NCBI GenBank assembly: GCA_018364155.1
Contig: JAGZMM010000003.1
Location: 248,001-312,000 of the forward strand
Reading direction: 5' to 3'
DNA: 64,000 bases
Source of the DNA: Clostridiales bacterium
GTDB taxonomy: Bacteria > Bacillota > Clostridia > Oscillospirales > Acutalibacteraceae
Part shown: positions 53,542-63,500 of the stretch, in pieces
Position numbering within the stretch: the stretch's first letter is position 1
How the letters are laid out: each line of letters starts with the position of its first letter
Program-made: the position numbers and the translations under genes
The notes under the pieces: generated by a model
Seen by the model: only the letters and a program-made list of their open reading frames with translations
Databases searched by the model: none
What the model was told of the DNA's origin: nothing

Positions 53542-53588
53542 AAAAAAATCTTCTTTCCAAAGGAACCTTCGGAAAGAAGATTTTTTTA
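53542..53588 (+). terminator. Expression-platform terminator of the FMN riboswitch
   Basis: AAAAAATCTTCTTTCC and GGAAAGAAGATTTTTTT pair around a 12-base loop, between the aptamer and the transporter gene. Confidence 0.9.
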
Positions 53589-53665
53589 TTTGCGGCGTCT
53601 CACACAGGGTTTGGATCCGCCCTGCGCAAACGTCAAATCTCATTTTGTAAGGGGAGGAATTACCT

Positions 53666-54181
53666 ATGACCAAATCCATGACCACCTTGCAGCGCCTGGT
53701 TGTCATCGCGTTGTTTGCCGCTTTGACCGCAGTAGCTACCATGTGCATCTCCATCCCGATTCCCGCCACCAACGGCTACATCAACATTGGGGACACCGTC
53801 GTGTTTATCACCGCTCTCTTTTTCGGGCCGCTTGCGGGAGCTTTGTCCGGCGGCATCGGCTCAATGCTGGCAGACCTTTTGCTGGGCTACGCCCACTGGG
53901 CCCCCTTCTCCCTGCTCATCAAAGCAGCGGAAGGCGCGGTGTGCGGCCTGATTGCCTACAAGGCGCTCAAGGGTAAAAAGTACTCCTGGCGGGCGATTGC
54001 GGGCATGATCGCAGCGGGGCTCGTGATGGTGCTCGGTTACTTCATCGGCGGCACCATTCTCAAGGGCTCCTGGGAGGTGGCGCTCACTTCCGTCCCCTCT
54101 AACCTCATTCAGGGAGGCGTATCGGCGGGGCTGGCCCTTGTCTTATCGGTGCTGCTCAAGCAGGTGAAATCCTTCCGGTAA
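53666..54181 (+). CDS. ECF transporter S component, riboflavin type
   Basis: Substrate-binding membrane subunit of an energy-coupling factor transporter. The 171-residue product has about five to six helices with the family pattern GYINIGDTVVFITALFFGPL, GGIGSMLADLLLGYAHW and FSLLIKAAEGAV, as in the ECF riboflavin S-component family. The FMN riboswitch upstream makes riboflavin the likely substrate. The shared ATPase and T subunits are not in the window. AGGGGAGG lies upstream of the ATG. Confidence 0.88.
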   Translation: MTKSMTTLQRLVVIALFAALTAVATMCISIPIPATNGYINIGDTVVFITALFFGPLAGALSGGIGSMLADLLLGYAHWAPFSLLIKAAEGAVCGLIAYKALKGKKYSWRAIAGMIAAGLVMVLGYFIGGTILKGSWEVALTSVPSNLIQGGVSAGLALVLSVLLKQVKSFR

Positions 54182-54190
54182 CGACGGTCG

Positions 54191-54754
54191 CTATTTTTCC
54201 AGGGCTTTTAAAAGAGCGGCCATATTTTTGCCCAGGTTCTCAAAGGTGCGCACCCCTTCTTCGTCCTTCTGAGCGTCCCCAAGGTCCCGGGCAAGGGTTA
54301 AGTTCCAGTAGGTAGAGCCGGGGACGATCATCTGCTTGATGCCAAAGAAGAAGTTGATGGCGGCGTAAGCGAAGGTGCCGCCTGCCCGGCGGGCAGCTAC
54401 CACGGGGGCGCCTACCTTGCCGGCCAGCGTCTGGCCCAGAGCGGAACCCGCCCGGTCGATGAGGGCTTTGGTTTCGGTGTTGATGTTGGCAAAATAGACC
54501 GGCGACCCGATGAGGATGCCATCGGCCTCTTTCATCTTGTCGATATACCCGTTCATTCCATCGTCGGGAAGAACGCAGTGACCGCCGTTTTTCTTACATC
54601 CGCCGCAGGCCCGGCAGCCGGCCAGGGTGTGGCCGCCCACCTGGACAAGCTCCGTATCGATTCCCGCTTGTTCCAGTTCATGGAGCACCACCTTCAGGCT
54701 GAAAGCGGTGTTCCCGTTTTTGCGGGGGCTTCCGTTGAATGCGACTACTTTCAT
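54191..54754 (-). CDS. Flavodoxin-fold NAD(P)H-dependent oxidoreductase
   Basis: The 187-residue product has the FMN-binding start VVAFNGSPRKNGNTA (3-17), the cysteine motif CRACGGCKKNGGHC (about 47-60), and ILIGSPVYFANI (80-91) of the NADPH-dependent FMN reductase / iron-sulfur flavoprotein superfamily. The cysteine spacing (CxxCxxC with a later C) could bind an iron-sulfur cluster. Role unknown. It is convergent with the ECF gene, nine bases apart. Confidence 0.88.
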   Translation of the reverse strand: MKVVAFNGSPRKNGNTAFSLKVVLHELEQAGIDTELVQVGGHTLAGCRACGGCKKNGGHCVLPDDGMNGYIDKMKEADGILIGSPVYFANINTETKALIDRAGSALGQTLAGKVGAPVVAARRAGGTFAYAAINFFFGIKQMIVPGSTYWNLTLARDLGDAQKDEEGVRTFENLGKNMAALLKALEK

Positions 54755-54809
54755 AATTTAGACTCCTTTCTCTAAGGGATGGAAAAAGCCCATCCGAATC
54801 CTATGTACG

Positions 54810-54856
54810 AAAGCCGGAGCTCCAGCGCTGAACAGACAGCGCAGGGCCCCGGCTTT
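54810..54856 (-). terminator. Hairpin after the DUF6440 gene
   Basis: AAAGCCGG and CCGGCTTT, with an inner GCGCTG/CAGCGC stem, form a long imperfect hairpin. It probably ends the minus-strand transcript of the small-gene group, though the T-run is short. Confidence 0.55.
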
Positions 54857-54876
54857 GTTGTGCATGGTGCCTTGGG

Positions 54877-55062
54877 TTATTCCTCCGGCTGCACCGGAGT
54901 AATCACCGGCTTGCCGTCGCGCCCGAGCATCACGGTCAGCCCGCCCGCGTATCCGGAAGCATGGTATAGGTAATTGACCCCGGTTTCCTGGTCCACCCAG
55001 ATTTCGAAGGTGTCCATAACTCCTTGACTGAAGATTTTTCGAAATCGATCGGATTTTTTCAT
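54877..55062 (-). CDS. DUF6440 family protein
   Basis: A 61-residue protein of unknown function. The pattern RFRKIFSQGVMDTFEIWVD, then ETGVNYLYHASGYAGGLTVM and DGKPVITP, matches the small DUF6440 family. It is probably cytosolic with a beta-rich fold. The start is the ATG at 55062, which shares its last base with the stop of the upstream gene, so they are translationally coupled. Confidence 0.8.
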   Translation of the reverse strand: MKKSDRFRKIFSQGVMDTFEIWVDQETGVNYLYHASGYAGGLTVMLGRDGKPVITPVQPEE

Positions 55063-55655
55063 CAACTTTCTTCCTTTCCTGCCGGTTCTTCCTTGACAAA
55101 ACCGGTGTGTTCGGCCATGCTCTGGATCACGTCCAGAAAACGCAGGTAGAGTGCCTTGCCTAACTGGGCGCAAACGCTGTCCCCCGGTCGGCTGCAAAGC
55201 ATGGCAAAGGTCTGGCCGATGGCAGCCGCCACATCACGGCCCCGGTGGTACTCAAGAAAATAAAAGGAGAAGGCAAAAGAGCGCTCCACATCGTCGTAAA
55301 TTTGCGGCGCATCCCGTTTGAGCGTTTCATAAAAGGTGGACAGAGCCGCCCGGGCACAGTGGGCATTTGGAACATATTTGTCAAACCCCACCACGGCCGC
55401 AAAGGCCAGCAACATCTGGCGCTGCTCGCGCATCTGGGCGTTCTCCGAGCTGTCCATTCCGAAAAAGCTTTCCCCGTTGTCGGCGTATACCTCGGCTGCC
55501 GCCGCCGCACCCAGGCCACGGGCCTTTTCCAGGTTTCCGTTTTCCTTTTCCCGGTTGAGCTCCCGCAGAGACGCTTCTGCGTCTAAGTCCTCCGAGGAGG
55601 AAATCTCCCGGGACGGGTGGCTGCCGGCAATGCGGATGTCGTTGTCTTCACACAT
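55062..55655 (-). CDS. Uncharacterised helical protein
   Basis: I do not recognise this 197-residue protein. It is soluble and mostly helical: an acidic N-terminal third (residues 1-70), then a core from MREQRQMLLAFAAVVGFDKY to FAFSFYFLEYHRGRDVAAAI and LRFLDVIQSMAEHTGF. No signal peptide or membrane helix. It is coupled to the DUF6440 gene downstream and lies 35 bases after the TSCPD gene, so the three may form a small operon. Confidence 0.7.
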   Translation of the reverse strand: MCEDNDIRIAGSHPSREISSSEDLDAEASLRELNREKENGNLEKARGLGAAAAAEVYADNGESFFGMDSSENAQMREQRQMLLAFAAVVGFDKYVPNAHCARAALSTFYETLKRDAPQIYDDVERSFAFSFYFLEYHRGRDVAAAIGQTFAMLCSRPGDSVCAQLGKALYLRFLDVIQSMAEHTGFVKEEPAGKEES

Positions 55656-55690
55656 GGGAATGCCTCCCTTTGTTTCTTTGAATTTTAGGC

Positions 55691-55954
55691 TTACTGCTCC
55701 CGGTCCTGCTTGTCCTTAGCCTTGCGCACGGCGATGGCCAGCTGGTCGGGACAGGAGGTGGCCTTAAACCCGCAGGTAGTCCCCTTCAGTAAGGTTTCCA
55801 CCTGATCGACGGTCATTCCTTGCACCAGCTTGGCGATCCCCTTTAAATTGCCGTTGCAGCCGCCGTCGAACCGGACCGATTCGATTTTATCCCCGTCGAG
55901 CGTCACATGAATGGCCCGCGAACAGGTGCCTTTGGTTTGATAGACGTATTCCAT
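55691..55954 (-). CDS. TSCPD domain protein (TIGR03905 type)
   Basis: The 87-residue product contains the TSCPD motif near its C-terminus (KATSCPDQLAIAV) and four other cysteines (GTCSRAI, GGCNGN, GTTCGF). Stand-alone TSCPD proteins are small and of unknown role; the domain also occurs at the end of adenosylcobalamin-dependent ribonucleotide reductases. The start is the ATG at 55954; the upstream extension lacks the motif. Confidence 0.88.
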   Translation of the reverse strand: MEYVYQTKGTCSRAIHVTLDGDKIESVRFDGGCNGNLKGIAKLVQGMTVDQVETLLKGTTCGFKATSCPDQLAIAVRKAKDKQDREQ

Positions 55955-56062
55955 GAAAATTGTCCCCGCCTTTTGCTGTTTTAACTGCAAGCGGGAAAAG
56001 AGACCGTTCTCTACGGTATATGCAGCCTTGTCCCGCTCTATACTATGGATGAAAAAGAATGG

Positions 56063-57235
56063 TTATATTCTTGCGATTCCTTCCGCCTTTGCAGCCGCCG
56101 CCACCGCCTTTGCCACCGCATCGGCCACGCCCGGTTCAAAAGGCTCGGGCAGGATATATGAGTCGCAAAGCTTGTCCGCCGGGACAAAGTCCGCCAGTGC
56201 CTTAGAGGCCGCCACCTTCATGCTCTCGGTAATGTCCCGCGCCCGCACGGCCAGCGCCCCTTTGAAGATGCCGGGGAAGGCCAGCACATTGTTAATCTGA
56301 TTGGGATAGTCCGACCGGCCGGTACCCACCACGGCCGCGCCGCCCGCCTTGGCTTCGTCGGGCATAATTTCAGGAACCGGGTTTGCCATGGCGAACACCA
56401 CCGGATCCTTTGCCATGGAAGCGACCATGTCCCTAGTCACAAGCCCTGGGCGGGAAACGCCGATGAATGCGTCCGCTCCTTTGAGTACATCGGCTAAAGT
56501 CCCTTGTTTTCTCTCCCGGTTGGTGACCGCCGCCATCTCCTTCTGCGCACAGTTGAGCCACTCGGCCCCTTCGTAAACGGCGCCTTCCTTGTCGCACAAA
56601 ATCAGACTGCCCACCGAAAGCTGCAAGAGCAGCTTGCCGATGGCGATGCCTGCCGCACCTGCGCCATTGATGACCACCGTAGCGTCCTCAAGCCGCTTGC
56701 CCACCACCTTCAATGCGTTTTGCATGGCGGCGGCGGCGATGATGGCGGTGCCGTGCTGATCGTCGTGAAACACTGGGATATCACAGCATTCCTTGAGACG
56801 GCGTTCAATTTCAAAGCAGCGGGGCGCGGAAATGTCCTCCAAATTGATGCCGCCGAAGCTTTTGGAAATGAGCCGGACGGTTTCAACGATCTTATCCGGG
56901 TCCTTGCTGTCCACACAAATGGGGAATGCGTCAATGTCCGCAAACGCCTTAAAAAGAGCGCATTTGCCTTCCATCACCGGCATAGCGGCCTCGGGGCCGA
57001 TGTCTCCCAGGCCCAAAACGGCGGTGCCGTCGGTGACCACTGCCACCAGGTTATGCCGCCTCGTCAGCTCGTAGGACTTGGACGGGTCCTTCTCAATGAC
57101 CAGGCAGGGCTGTGCCACTCCCGGCGTATACGCAAGGGATAGCTCCTCCCGGCTGTTCACCGGGACGGTGGCCTTGACTTCGATCTTTCCTTTCCATTCG
57201 TAATGCTTTTGCAGCGCCAGTTCCTTGATGTCCAT
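56063..57235 (-). CDS. NAD(P)-dependent malic enzyme
   Basis: Decarboxylates malate to pyruvate with reduction of NAD(P). The 390-residue product is the short bacterial form: LAYTPGVAQP (catalytic Tyr near 36), GKCALFKAFADIDAFPI (catalytic Lys near 95), the metal-binding EDISAPRCFEIE and FHDDQHGTA blocks, and the dinucleotide fold INGAGAAGIAIG. It lacks the phosphotransacetylase-like extension of longer forms. ATG start with GGAGG. Not clearly part of an operon. Confidence 0.95.
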   Translation of the reverse strand: MDIKELALQKHYEWKGKIEVKATVPVNSREELSLAYTPGVAQPCLVIEKDPSKSYELTRRHNLVAVVTDGTAVLGLGDIGPEAAMPVMEGKCALFKAFADIDAFPICVDSKDPDKIVETVRLISKSFGGINLEDISAPRCFEIERRLKECCDIPVFHDDQHGTAIIAAAAMQNALKVVGKRLEDATVVINGAGAAGIAIGKLLLQLSVGSLILCDKEGAVYEGAEWLNCAQKEMAAVTNRERKQGTLADVLKGADAFIGVSRPGLVTRDMVASMAKDPVVFAMANPVPEIMPDEAKAGGAAVVGTGRSDYPNQINNVLAFPGIFKGALAVRARDITESMKVAASKALADFVPADKLCDSYILPEPFEPGVADAVAKAVAAAAKAEGIARI

Positions 57236-57484
57236 CCTGTTCCTCCCTATCGCCGCAGGTCTCCGGCAAAAGCCCGAAACCGCGGCTGGGCAAAGGCAAA
57301 AAGAATTGCTTTTTTCCCCTGCCTGCTCTATAATGAATAACGAAATAAGTGTATTTATTATACACCATGCCTGTCTTCAAAACAAGTGTACGCGGCGGCA
57401 AAGAGCAGAGAAACGCAGGGTGTGGTTCCCTCCCCTTTGCCACCGCCGGATTTCCATAAATCTACTGCAAAGGATGTACCCAAC

Positions 57485-59146
57485 ATGAGCATCGACCTTC
57501 CTATGCTCGACACCATGTACGAGCAGCTGCACGCTACGGTGGAGCGGTATCCCAATTCCACGGCTCTGATTTACTACGGCACCCATCTCTCCTTTTCCCA
57601 GCTCGACGACCTCGTTAACAGCTGCGCGGCGGGACTCAAAGCGCTGGGAATCAAAAGAGGGCACCGGGTTACCATATGCATGCCGAATCTTCCCCAGACC
57701 ATCGCCGTGATTTACGCGGTCAATAAAATCGGGGCAGTGTGCAACATGCTCCATCCCCTTTCCACTGCGTCGGAGGTTCGGCATGGGGTGGAGCTGGTGA
57801 AAAGCAAGGTGGCGTTCTGCTTTGACATATCGGAAAAAGCGTTTGACGGTCTCCCGGTCACCTTAATCTGCTGCAAAACCGCCCAGTTCTTCGAAAAGAC
57901 CCCGGTGGGCTTTGTGCGGGGTAAGGTATACCTGCACCGCACGAAGGATAAGCGGGGCCCGGCCCAGGTGAAGCAGAAGTTAAGCTGGCAAGCCTTCTTA
58001 GACGGGGGCAAGACCTATCTCAAACGTCACGGAATTCCGCCTACGGTGGGCACACGGGACGACACGGCTGCCATCATGTACACCGGCGGCACCACTGGCA
58101 GCCCCAAAGGAGTCATGCTTGCAAACGACGCGGTCAATCACTTATCCTTTCAAATGTTTCCCATTGCCAAGGATGTGCTGGCGTCCGACGGGATGCTGGG
58201 GGCGCTGCCGGTTTTTCACGGGTTTGGTTTCGCGCTGTGTATGCACACGGCCATGTGCGTGGGAATGCGGTACGCGCTCATTCCCCGCTTTGACCCGAAG
58301 GACTGCTGCAACATGATTTTAAAAGAAAAAATCTCGCTGATTTTCAGCGTTCCCGCCTTTTTTGAGGGGCTCCTCAAGTGCGGCGGTCTTAAAGGGCAGG
58401 ACCTTTCCTTTATCCGTCTGGTAGGTTCCGGGGGCGACATTGTTTCCGACGACCTGAAAGCACGGATGGATGCCCTGCTTAAGGAGGGCGGGTCGGACAC
58501 GTACCTCATCTCCGGGTACGGGCTGACCGAGTGCGTTACCGCCTGCACCATGGCCCCGCCGGTGGAGAAAGTGGGGACCGGCTGCGTGGGAACTCCGTTT
58601 GATGGCAACGAGATGAAGGTGGTGCGCCTTGGCTGCACAGAAACGATCGTGGAGGAAGACGGGGAAATCTGCATCACCGGCCCGACGCTGATGAAGGGCT
58701 ACTGGCAGGATGAGGAGGAGACCGCTAAGGTACTAAAGCGCCATCCAGACGGCAAGCTCTGGCTGCACACGGGGGACATCGGGCGCATCGGCAAGGACGG
58801 GCAGCTTTATTTTAAACAGCGGCTTAAACGGGTGCTCAAGGTGTCCGGGTACCTGATATACCCCTCGGTGATTGAGGAGCGGCTGCGGTGCAACTCCTTG
58901 GTGGAGGACTGTTGTGTGGTAGGGGTGCAGACCGCAAGCGGCACCAAGGTCAAGGCCTATGTGGTGCCTCAGAGGCCGGCAAAAACGCAAAACGAACAGG
59001 AACTTCTGGCTGAAGAACTCAAGCGTTATTCTTCCCAGACGCTCAACCGGTGGAGCATCCCGGCTCAGGTGGAGTTTCTCCCGGAGCTTCCCCGCACCAA
59101 AATTGGAAAGGTAGACTTTAAGGCACTGGAAGCCAGGCAGTCCTAA
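57485..59146 (+). CDS. AMP-dependent synthetase/acyl-CoA ligase family protein
   Basis: Adenylate-forming enzyme activating a carboxylic acid, probably a fatty acid. The product (553 residues from the ATG at 57485) has the P-loop-like YTGGTTGSPKG (199-209), the A5 motif GYGLTECVT, the A7 region WLHTGDIG and the C-terminal catalytic lysine region LPRTKIGKVDF. The start is uncertain: homologues often have KDVP just before this Met, and the frame is open to a GTG at 57386. It is followed 24 bases later by a pyruvyltransferase-like gene, so the two may act together on a surface polymer. Confidence 0.9.
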   Translation: MSIDLPMLDTMYEQLHATVERYPNSTALIYYGTHLSFSQLDDLVNSCAAGLKALGIKRGHRVTICMPNLPQTIAVIYAVNKIGAVCNMLHPLSTASEVRHGVELVKSKVAFCFDISEKAFDGLPVTLICCKTAQFFEKTPVGFVRGKVYLHRTKDKRGPAQVKQKLSWQAFLDGGKTYLKRHGIPPTVGTRDDTAAIMYTGGTTGSPKGVMLANDAVNHLSFQMFPIAKDVLASDGMLGALPVFHGFGFALCMHTAMCVGMRYALIPRFDPKDCCNMILKEKISLIFSVPAFFEGLLKCGGLKGQDLSFIRLVGSGGDIVSDDLKARMDALLKEGGSDTYLISGYGLTECVTACTMAPPVEKVGTGCVGTPFDGNEMKVVRLGCTETIVEEDGEICITGPTLMKGYWQDEEETAKVLKRHPDGKLWLHTGDIGRIGKDGQLYFKQRLKRVLKVSGYLIYPSVIEERLRCNSLVEDCCVVGVQTASGTKVKAYVVPQRPAKTQNEQELLAEELKRYSSQTLNRWSIPAQVEFLPELPRTKIGKVDFKALEARQS

Positions 59147-59170
59147 CGCCGGGCAAAGGAGGACGCATAT

Positions 59171-60238
59171 TTGAAAATCCTGTTACTCGCCTATCTCGAC
59201 CGCAATTTCGGGGACGACTGTATGGTCCGCCTCTTTTTTCAGGCTTTTCCAGAGCATGAAGTGTACCTTTGCTGCCGGGACGACACGTTGCTGCTCCCCT
59301 TTGCAGACCTGCCCAATCTGCGGGTGTTCCATGGTTCTCTCAAGGCTGCCTCCAAGGACAAAAGCTTTGATGCGTGTGTTTACGTTGGCGGCTCCACATT
59401 CATCATTCACTCTTGGAAGCCTGCGTTGGTACGGGTGCTGACGGACGACCGGTCCCAGTGGCGGTTTTTACGCAAGGACGGGCTTCTGGTTTATTTAGGA
59501 TGCAACATTGGTCCTTTCTACTGGAAGCACGGGAAGCGTTTGGTGCGGTATGAACTGAAAAAAGCTTCGCTGACCACGGTGCGAGACCGGTATTCCCTTT
59601 CCGTGGCAGAGGGACGCAATTGCCGGTATCATGCGGACCTGCTCTTTTCCATGAATCTGCCGCAGGTAGAGCAGCTGGGGGAATTGCTGGGCATTACCTG
59701 CTACAACAATTTTCAGCACGCAGATGTGTGTGAAAAGAACGCAGTGTTTCTGGCAAAACTTGCGGACCAGTATATCGAACGCACGGGAAAGGGCGTCTTT
59801 CTCTTTGCTTTCGACACAGGAGTGGAAAACGATCTGTTCGCCGCTCATCTGGTCCTTTCCCACATGAAAAACAAGGAAAAAGCGCAGATAGCCGCCCATC
59901 TCGATAACGGAGAAACGGTGCTTGCCGCCATGAGGCAGTGCCGCACGCTTGTCTGCGTACGGCTGCACGGGGCGGTGACGGCGCTGCAAATGGGGTTACC
60001 GCTGATACCGGTGACCTACTCGGATAAGATGAACCGCCTGCTTGACGAGCTTTCTATCCCGGCCAAGCGGTATCCATGGAGGACGCTGTGGGAACAGCCG
60101 GTTTCACAGGTGCTCGACGAGGTCCTGACAGCGCCCCGGCCCCAGGTGGATAAGGAAGCGCTGGCACGGGACGCTTATGGGCATATCGAAGACGTAAAGG
60201 CGCTGTTTTCCCAGTGGGAAGAGCGGCACAAACGATAA
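59171..60238 (+). CDS. Polysaccharide pyruvyl transferase family protein
   Basis: Members transfer pyruvate ketals to cell-wall or exopolysaccharide sugars. The 355-residue product has the N-terminal DRNFGDDCMV motif (10-19), GGSTFIIHSW, and the C-terminal RLHGAVTALQMGLPLIPV block with the conserved His of the family. Cytosolic. The start codon is TTG, 8 bases after AAAGGAGG. It follows the acyl-CoA ligase gene closely, so they are probably one operon. Confidence 0.87.
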   Translation: MKILLLAYLDRNFGDDCMVRLFFQAFPEHEVYLCCRDDTLLLPFADLPNLRVFHGSLKAASKDKSFDACVYVGGSTFIIHSWKPALVRVLTDDRSQWRFLRKDGLLVYLGCNIGPFYWKHGKRLVRYELKKASLTTVRDRYSLSVAEGRNCRYHADLLFSMNLPQVEQLGELLGITCYNNFQHADVCEKNAVFLAKLADQYIERTGKGVFLFAFDTGVENDLFAAHLVLSHMKNKEKAQIAAHLDNGETVLAAMRQCRTLVCVRLHGAVTALQMGLPLIPVTYSDKMNRLLDELSIPAKRYPWRTLWEQPVSQVLDEVLTAPRPQVDKEALARDAYGHIEDVKALFSQWEERHKR

Positions 60239-60260
60239 AACCGATTGTAAGGAAATCAAA

Positions 60261-60306
60261 CAAAAGGGAAGCTGCCGGTTAGCCGGCAGCTTCCCTTTTG
60301 TTTTTC
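60261..60306 (+). terminator. Intrinsic terminator of the ligase-pyruvyltransferase operon
   Basis: CAAAAGGGAAGCTGCCGG and its complement form a perfect 18-base stem with a four-base loop, followed by TTTTTC. Confidence 0.9.
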
Positions 60307-60491
60307 TTGTCTTCTATCGTCTAAAGCGATGGATAGCCGCGCTCACCGGGAATGGGATGGGTAGAAGGAGGCGCATAGACAGCTAAAGTGAGAGCTTGGT
60401 ATCTTTTCTCCCTGCACAGAATGAAAGAAGGTGCGATGCCCGCAATTGGATTTCCTTATCGGCACAGCCGATGATTCTCCTTCATGAATAA
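60307..60491. other. Intergenic stretch, nothing recognised
   Basis: Lies between two convergent transcription units. No promoter, RNA or gene with family features was seen; short open frames have no ribosome site. Confidence 0.5.
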
Positions 60492-60523
60492 GCAAAGGCG
60501 CAGGGAAATCCCTGCGCCTTTGC
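60492..60523 (-). terminator. Terminator after the rhamnogalacturonan lyase gene
   Basis: GCAAAGGCGCAGGG and CCCTGCGCCTTTGC form a perfect 14-base stem with a four-base loop, about 50 bases after the lyase stop. On the minus strand it is followed by TTATTC. Confidence 0.75.
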
Positions 60524-60572
60524 CGCATTTTGCGATATTTTCTATGGAATGCTGTTTTCTGCAAAACCAAAA

Positions 60573-63500
60573 CTACCGAGTGATTCTCACCGTGTAGTCC
60601 ACATCGGTGGCTTCATACACGCGGTCCGCTCCGGCCACACGCACGTTGAGAGTACGGGTCCCGATCGAACCGACACTGGTGGCGTAGGTCCAGGTACGGG
60701 TGCCATCCGCATTGTCCACATAGCTCAGAGAAGACGGGGCAAGGCCCATGCCGCTCTCGTTAAAGAGACGCACGAAGGAAACCGCCTGGTTGGTCTTAAT
60801 GGTAACCTCAAAGGTCTGGTTTACCTTTACGGTAGCCTTTCCTTTGACGGAGATGGCTTGCGGAAGCTCTTCGACAGGAGGTGCCACCGTCTCGTTTGCG
60901 ATGGCGAAGCTCACGGTTGCACCAGTGTCTTCATAATCCGCAAAGACCTTCAGAGTACGCGCACCGACCGTACCAAGGCTCAGCTTAAGGGTCCAGGTCA
61001 GGGTATTGTCTTCATTGAGGACGGGCTCCTCATGGGTGCTGACCAGACCGTTGCCCAGCTCATTGGCCAGGTAGACGAAGTCTACGTTTTTGCCGGTGGT
61101 GACGGTAACCGTGATTTCATCGTTGGGCTTGTAGCCGGGAGCATCCGTCGAGGCGGTAACCGGGGTGTTGGAATAGTACATGGGATAGGTGGGCAGTTCC
61201 ATCGCCAGGACCTGATCCTTCACATCCTCGCCCAGGTAGAAGCCCAGGTGCGGCGGCTGGTTGTAGCAGCCGTTCTGATTGGCGACCGCATTGCGGTAAA
61301 CCGGATCATGCATGAGGGTGTAAATCATGTAGTCGGTGGGGATATCGGTGGTATAGATGCGCAGCTCAGAAGAATCCGCCGCGCGGGTGACGATTTCCTC
61401 GCGCCAGTCGCCAAGAATGTCGGCGGCCAGATTGGGGGTGTTCTTAGTGCCGTTGTTGGTCATGGTGCCTTCGAACACATCCAGAACATCCATATTGTTG
61501 GTTTCCCAATTATACTTATAGATAGTTTGGGCGGTATAACCGTCGGGAGCGCCGATGTTTTCGCCATCGGGCAATTCAGACAGCAGGTCACCGTCCCAGT
61601 AAGCACGCCAGTTGCAGGAGAAGTTGACGCACTTGGTTTCAGCGATTACTTCACCGTAGACATTGTAGATGGAGCCAGCGGGAACCTGGCCGGGCGTTTC
61701 GTTGCCGGGACGCTGGGACCAGATTTCAAAGCCGGGATTCGGGGTGATGTTGGCAGCCACGCCGCGGCCGGCGTCGAAGTTGCCAATCTTGTGACCCAGC
61801 AGACGGGCGCCGTTGCCGGCGTCGCTCAGGGCATAGTTGACGACCGAGTTGCCAGATTCATAGGGCTGGAACACTTGAAGGCGATCGGATTCGGGGATCA
61901 TGGCAGCCAGATGGATGGTATCGCCGTGAGCCACGTTATCCATGCCGTTCTTGCCGTTCTTGATCCAGAGGATAGAACCGTCGTGGTCCAGCGCGATGGA
62001 ACCGAGGATCAACTCGTCATAGCCGTCCGCGTCCACGTCGCCGGCGGCATTGTTATGGTTACCCTTACCGCCGTAGCTGCTGCCAAGGGGCGCGGAATCA
62101 AAGGTCCAAACTTCTTGCAGCATGTCGTCAATCAGCTGATAGGCAACGACCGTGGTTCTAGCATAGTAGCCGCGGTTCATCAGCGCGGTCGGACGAACGG
62201 CGCCTTCCTCACTGGAAGACAGATCCGGCAGATAACCGAACGCGCAGTTGTAACGGTCAGAGCGGTTGTAAGAACTGTCGCCCCAGTCGCGGACATTGCC
62301 CACCGGGAACGCATAGTCACAGTAATCGATGACTTCGCCGGTGAGGCCGTCAATGGCGACCATGTACTCGTTGCCGCCGTTGATATGGCCGGTACCGGAA
62401 CCGGAGAGAATCACATTGGTACCTTCCAGGGAAGGATCACCCACGATGTCGATAATGGTGGACTCGTCGTCCATGTCGATCTTGCCTTCGGCATTGGGGG
62501 CGTAGGTACGGGTGCCGTCAGCGCCCTTAATCAGGAACTCAGCCTTGCCGTCCATATCGAAATCGTAGAACAGGAATTGGCTGTAGTGAGCACCGGAGGG
62601 TACGTTGTAGCCCATGGCAAGTCTCCACAGCACGGTGCCGTCGAGTTTGTAGCAGTCAAAGAAGGTGGGGCTGCTCAAAACGCCGGAGGTACCAGAATCG
62701 AACTGGTTGGAGGGATACCACTTCACGACGATTTCATATTCGCCGTCGCCATCCACGTCGGCAACGCCGGCATCATTGGCAGAGTAAGTCGCTACCACCT
62801 TGCCTGCGATATCCGGATGATCGCCCGGGTACTGCAGCGGGATGGCCATGTAGTTGTTCTCCCAAGCGGCCGTTTCCTCGCTCATGGAAGAAACGCCATT
62901 GAGGATCGTCTCAACCACATACTTGTCGCCGGGCTTGCCGTCCTTATCCACAAAGTTCGTCACATTGGTGATGGGCTGGGCATTGATCTTCTCACCGTTG
63001 CGATAGAGATTGAAGGAGATGTCCTTGCCGTATTCGGAGGCAAGCAGACGCCAGGAAACAAAGATGCCGTCGTCGGACTTCAGCGCAACCACGCCGCGGT
63101 CGAGCCATTCCATGGAACGCTCATAGCCGTTGTAGTTGGTGCCAAGGTCCGCGTAGCTGACGCGCTGGGTGGCGGTAAGGTTTCTAGTCAGCTCATAGGG
63201 AACCGCATCGCTGCCTGCGACCGGATCTCTCGCCACGATGTTGGTGGTGTAAACATAAATGCCTTCCTGGGAAGCGTCAAAGGGATTGTCGGAAGTCCAG
63301 CCGGAGATATCCGCCTGAATCCACTGGCCGTTGCTCAGCTTCACCGGCACGGTAGCGGGCAGAGCGGGGGCCTCCGTCTGCGGATAGTCCACCTGAATGG
63401 TGATCATTTCCTGAACGGATTCCACGTAGTGGTACTTGTGATAGTCCATCTTAAAGGTGGCTACCAGATTGCGGGGATTCTCGGTTCCTTCCAGAACCAG

